Of a stretch of DNA of 64,000 bases, positions 61,631 through 64,000 are shown one piece after another; positions within the stretch are counted from its first letter, which is position 1; each line of letters opens with the position of its first letter. The stretch is from Salvia splendens (lineage: Eukaryota > Streptophyta > Magnoliopsida > Lamiales > Lamiaceae). Both the position numbers and the translations under genes were made by a program. Below the pieces are notes generated by a model, which was not told the DNA's origin, did no database searches, and saw nothing but the letters and a program-made list of their open reading frames with translations. The stretch covers positions 21,714,293 through 21,778,292 of the forward strand of contig NC_056047.1 in NCBI RefSeq assembly GCF_004379255.2, read 5' to 3'.

Positions 61631-62814
61631 GGCTTAGTACCGATGCTAATTGGTTTATTAACTTTGCTAATACTGATTTCATTGATTGCCATATTTAAGT
61701 TTAGATTGCCTAATTACAACATATTTTCAAATTTAAATCCTGAATTGCATTTAGGTTTTACAAAATTAAAAATAACGTAACAATTTTTTTGAAATATGGA
61801 AATATCGTGATCTCTTTTCCTATTTTGCACCTGAAGTCATTAAGGGTATATTTTTTATTTCTTTAATTATTTTAGACTGAAGAATGTAGTGAGATTTTGT
61901 TTTTAATTATAAAGAAATAAATTTGATTTATTCTTTGATTTTTTTTATTAATTGTGGAAACTATTTAAACATTACTATTACAAATTGATTGAATATGGCT
62001 TGATTTGATACTTATTTTATGTTGAAGCTATTTTTAAAATAAAATTAAATTATATTTAACCAAAAATATTTTACTTATATTTCAAATTGATATAATATAG
62101 ACTGATTTTGTTTCTATGTATGTATGTATAAATTTGAAATCAATTGAACTAAAATCACCTTTAAGAACTCATTTATGACACACATACATCCTCAATCTTG
62201 GTAATTGATCACTTCTATTTATCGCCAAATAACGAACTAAAATCATAACCACATTGCTAATGATATAGGTAATGTTTTTGCCCTTGCCACTTGGCAAATT
62301 TTTATCATATGAGAAATTACAAGACAAATTTTAAAGATAAGTTGGGGGAAAATCAGAGAAATAATAGTAGTTGTGGTGTGATCATGAAATGAAATATATT
62401 TATTGGATGTTGCAATGGAATAATAAAAGGGACAATCAAAAGAGTTGGTTCAATTTTTCTCTGAAAAACCTGACCCAATTGGCCAAAGAAAACGAAAATA
62501 AAAACTAAAACAAAATTCTAATTTAATCAAAAAAAAAATTTTAAAAAAACAAAAGCGTAGGTGCAGTCAGGCTTGGGGCGCGAGCACCATGAGATTGGCT
62601 GTGTGGTGTGCATGCCCGCTAGCGTGCCCTCCGAGAAGAGCCCGCAGTTCACCAAGTATCATTTGAGAAATAAGCAAGTCATGTTTCGGTCACATATCAC
62701 ATTGTGTATGTATGAATAACATATTTTGATTTTATTTGAGTTTTCATTCAAGCTTACATCAGACACTAGCCTTCAGATCCAAACCAAATTTTTTAACACA
62801 AAATAAGAGCATTA
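61631..62814. other. AT-rich intergenic DNA
   Basis: No gene or clear repeat. A CG-richer patch at about 62570-62650 (GGGGCGCGAGCACC) has no recognised identity. Confidence 0.4.
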
Positions 62815-64000
62815 GAGCATCCACAACCGTGCTCTTGCCAGCGGCACGGTTGTGGGCCCGGGCGGTACTATTCATGCCTGCTCTCTGGCAAGAGCACAAC
62901 ACCCACAACTGTGCTCTTCCGCAAGGACGAGCACAATTAATATAAAATTCAATTACACAAAAACATTTTCATAATACTAAAATTCATTAAAAAAACCACA
63001 ATAAAAATAACAAATTACAAATAAAATAAAAAGACATAATTAAAATCCTAAAAATTAAAAATTACATAATTAAAATACTAAAAATTAAAAATTACATAAT
63101 TAAACTCCTAAAAATTAAAAATTACATAATTATTGGCTAATATAACCCGAGGAAGACTACGCATCCGGCGGCACCAACCCCAATTGTTTTTGGAGACCCA
63201 ATATCATGGACTCGTGCGTTTGAAGTTGCGTGGGGGTCATAGTTGACCTATCGGCCATATTGAGTTGGGCCAAAAGGGCCCACAACGAGTTGTTCGGGGT
63301 GGAGGTGGAACATAGGGTGCAGGTTCGGGAGCAGGGGCAGATGGAGTCGCGGCGCGACGTCGTTCGGCCGCCGCCTTCTTCCTACCTTGCGGTCGGCGTC
63401 GGGAACCGCTTGGTTGGGCATCGGGGCTACCCAAGTTAGCTTCGGCGAGTTGGCTAGCCACTTCTTCGCCGGCGTCGGATAGGGATGCCGACCGTGAGCG
63501 TTTGGAGGAGCCGCTAGAGGAGGATGTTATGCCTCCCTTATACTTCGGGTGCGTCCGCGTCTCCTGCCAAACGTTAAGATATTTGAACGACTTACCGTTC
63601 ATGGATTGGTAGGTGCTCAGCGAGGCGGTGATGATGTCGACCTCGCTTCGGCCGCTCCCGGTATTCCGGGACTCCTGGATGAAATAGCCGTTGAACTTGC
63701 CAATTTCTTCGTTGGCTCGGCCGATGCAGTTGCGCACCATACTCTCGTTGCGCTCGATCGTTCCCGGCGGCCGGTGTGCATTGTACCGGCTAGAGACGCG
63801 CCACCAAAAGTGATCGCCGGATTGGTTCGTTCCAACCACCGCATCTTCGGAGATTTCCAAGTACGCCTTGAACAATCTTTCCATCTCCGCCGGTGAGTAC
63901 GGTGTGCGGACACCGGCGCGAGATGGAGGATTCGGCATTTGGGAAGGGGCGCGAGGCCTAGGCTCCGGTGTCCACCCGTAGCGCCCATCGGAGGCACCTT
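62815..64000 (-). mobile_element. Harbinger-type element with Myb-like gene, right end off the window
   Basis: Starts GAGCATCCACAACCGTGCTC after TTA (62812-62814). A hairpin-forming subterminal pair, GTGCTCTTGCCAG (62830-62842) and CTGGCAAGAGCAC (62885-62897), follows. The interior carries a Myb/SANT-like frame on the minus strand. The other end and target duplication lie beyond 64000. Confidence 0.75.
63157..64000 (-). pseudogene. Harbinger Myb/SANT-like accessory protein, partial and frameshifted
   Basis: Open from the right edge (GASDGRYGWTPEPRPRAPSQ, then MPNPPSRAGV) to 63237. Myb/trihelix-like motifs: YSPAEMERLFKAYLEISEDA, WWRVSSRYNAHRP, RNCIGRANEEIGKFNGYF, FKYLNVWQETRTHPKYKGGI. A Ser/Arg/Ala/Pro-rich linker with RKKAAAERRRA follows. 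Near 63300 the frame that looks conserved changes: NNSLWALLAQLN ... LGLQKQLGLVPPDA runs in another frame to a stop at 63157-63159. The same architecture as 6015-7098, but clearly a different lineage. One indel in a C-rich run could explain the break. Confidence 0.75.

Noticed and set aside
63549..63896. Plus-strand open frame of 115 codons
   Set aside because: Antisense of the Myb-like gene on the minus strand.

Overview
This is nuclear DNA from a flowering plant. Spliceosomal GT-AG introns, plant gene families (SnRK2 kinase, 14-3-3, histone H3.3, NSUN/TRM4 methyltransferase, PPR) and a dense set of plant transposons (Athila Gypsy, two Copia, L1-type LINEs, hAT, PIF/Harbinger, Stowaway-like MITEs) all point that way. 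A eudicot, possibly Lamiales, fits the overall look, but I cannot fix the species from sequence alone.

Four host genes look real. (1) 414-4217, minus: the catalytic N-terminal half of a tRNA cytosine-5 methyltransferase (TRM4/NSUN2 type) in 11 exons. Its C-terminal part is not in the window; the next recognisable coding sequence on that strand (1-180) is a PPR fragment, separated from exon 11 by a small hAT-like MITE. (2) 8621-10521, minus: a complete nine-exon SnRK2 kinase of the SnRK2.7/2.8 type with ABRE/G-box motifs upstream. (3) 55292-57019, plus: a complete four-exon 14-3-3 protein with tandem repeats in intron 1. (4) 60006-60577, minus: histone H3.3 in three coding exons plus a 5' UTR intron, with a TATA box and a histone octamer motif upstream.

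The rest is mostly transposons, many with readable boundaries. 4533-5060 is a long inverted-repeat element. 5725-7452 is a PIF/Harbinger-type element carrying only the Myb/SANT-like accessory gene, abutted by a 258-bp MITE. 11665-12157 holds two Stowaway-like MITEs. 12508-13278 is an internally deleted Harbinger relative. 14492-30953 is a 16.5-kb Athila-clade Gypsy element with a GCCAT target duplication, a tRNA-Asp-type primer site, broken gag-pol and a broken ATHILA ORF-1/env-like region; a truncated LINE (28388-30573) and a long AT microsatellite sit in its 3' LTR. 34274-37988 is a complete but mutated hAT with an 8-bp target duplication. 38640-42929 is a Copia element that has lost RT and its 3' LTR. 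45074-51945 is a two-LTR Copia with a CATAC duplication, inserted into a Stowaway-like MITE that can be read on both sides. 53409-54450 is a LINE 3' remnant. 62815 to the right edge is a second Harbinger Myb-type element.

I found no CRISPR, operon, rRNA or tRNA. The most unusual points are the methyltransferase/PPR junction, transposase-free Harbinger elements with Myb-like genes, the mismatched LTRs of the second Copia (the promoter LTR lacks the TATA-bearing block kept in the other), the purine-rich tract and paired hairpins in the Athila 3' region, and the nested insertions that give a relative history.
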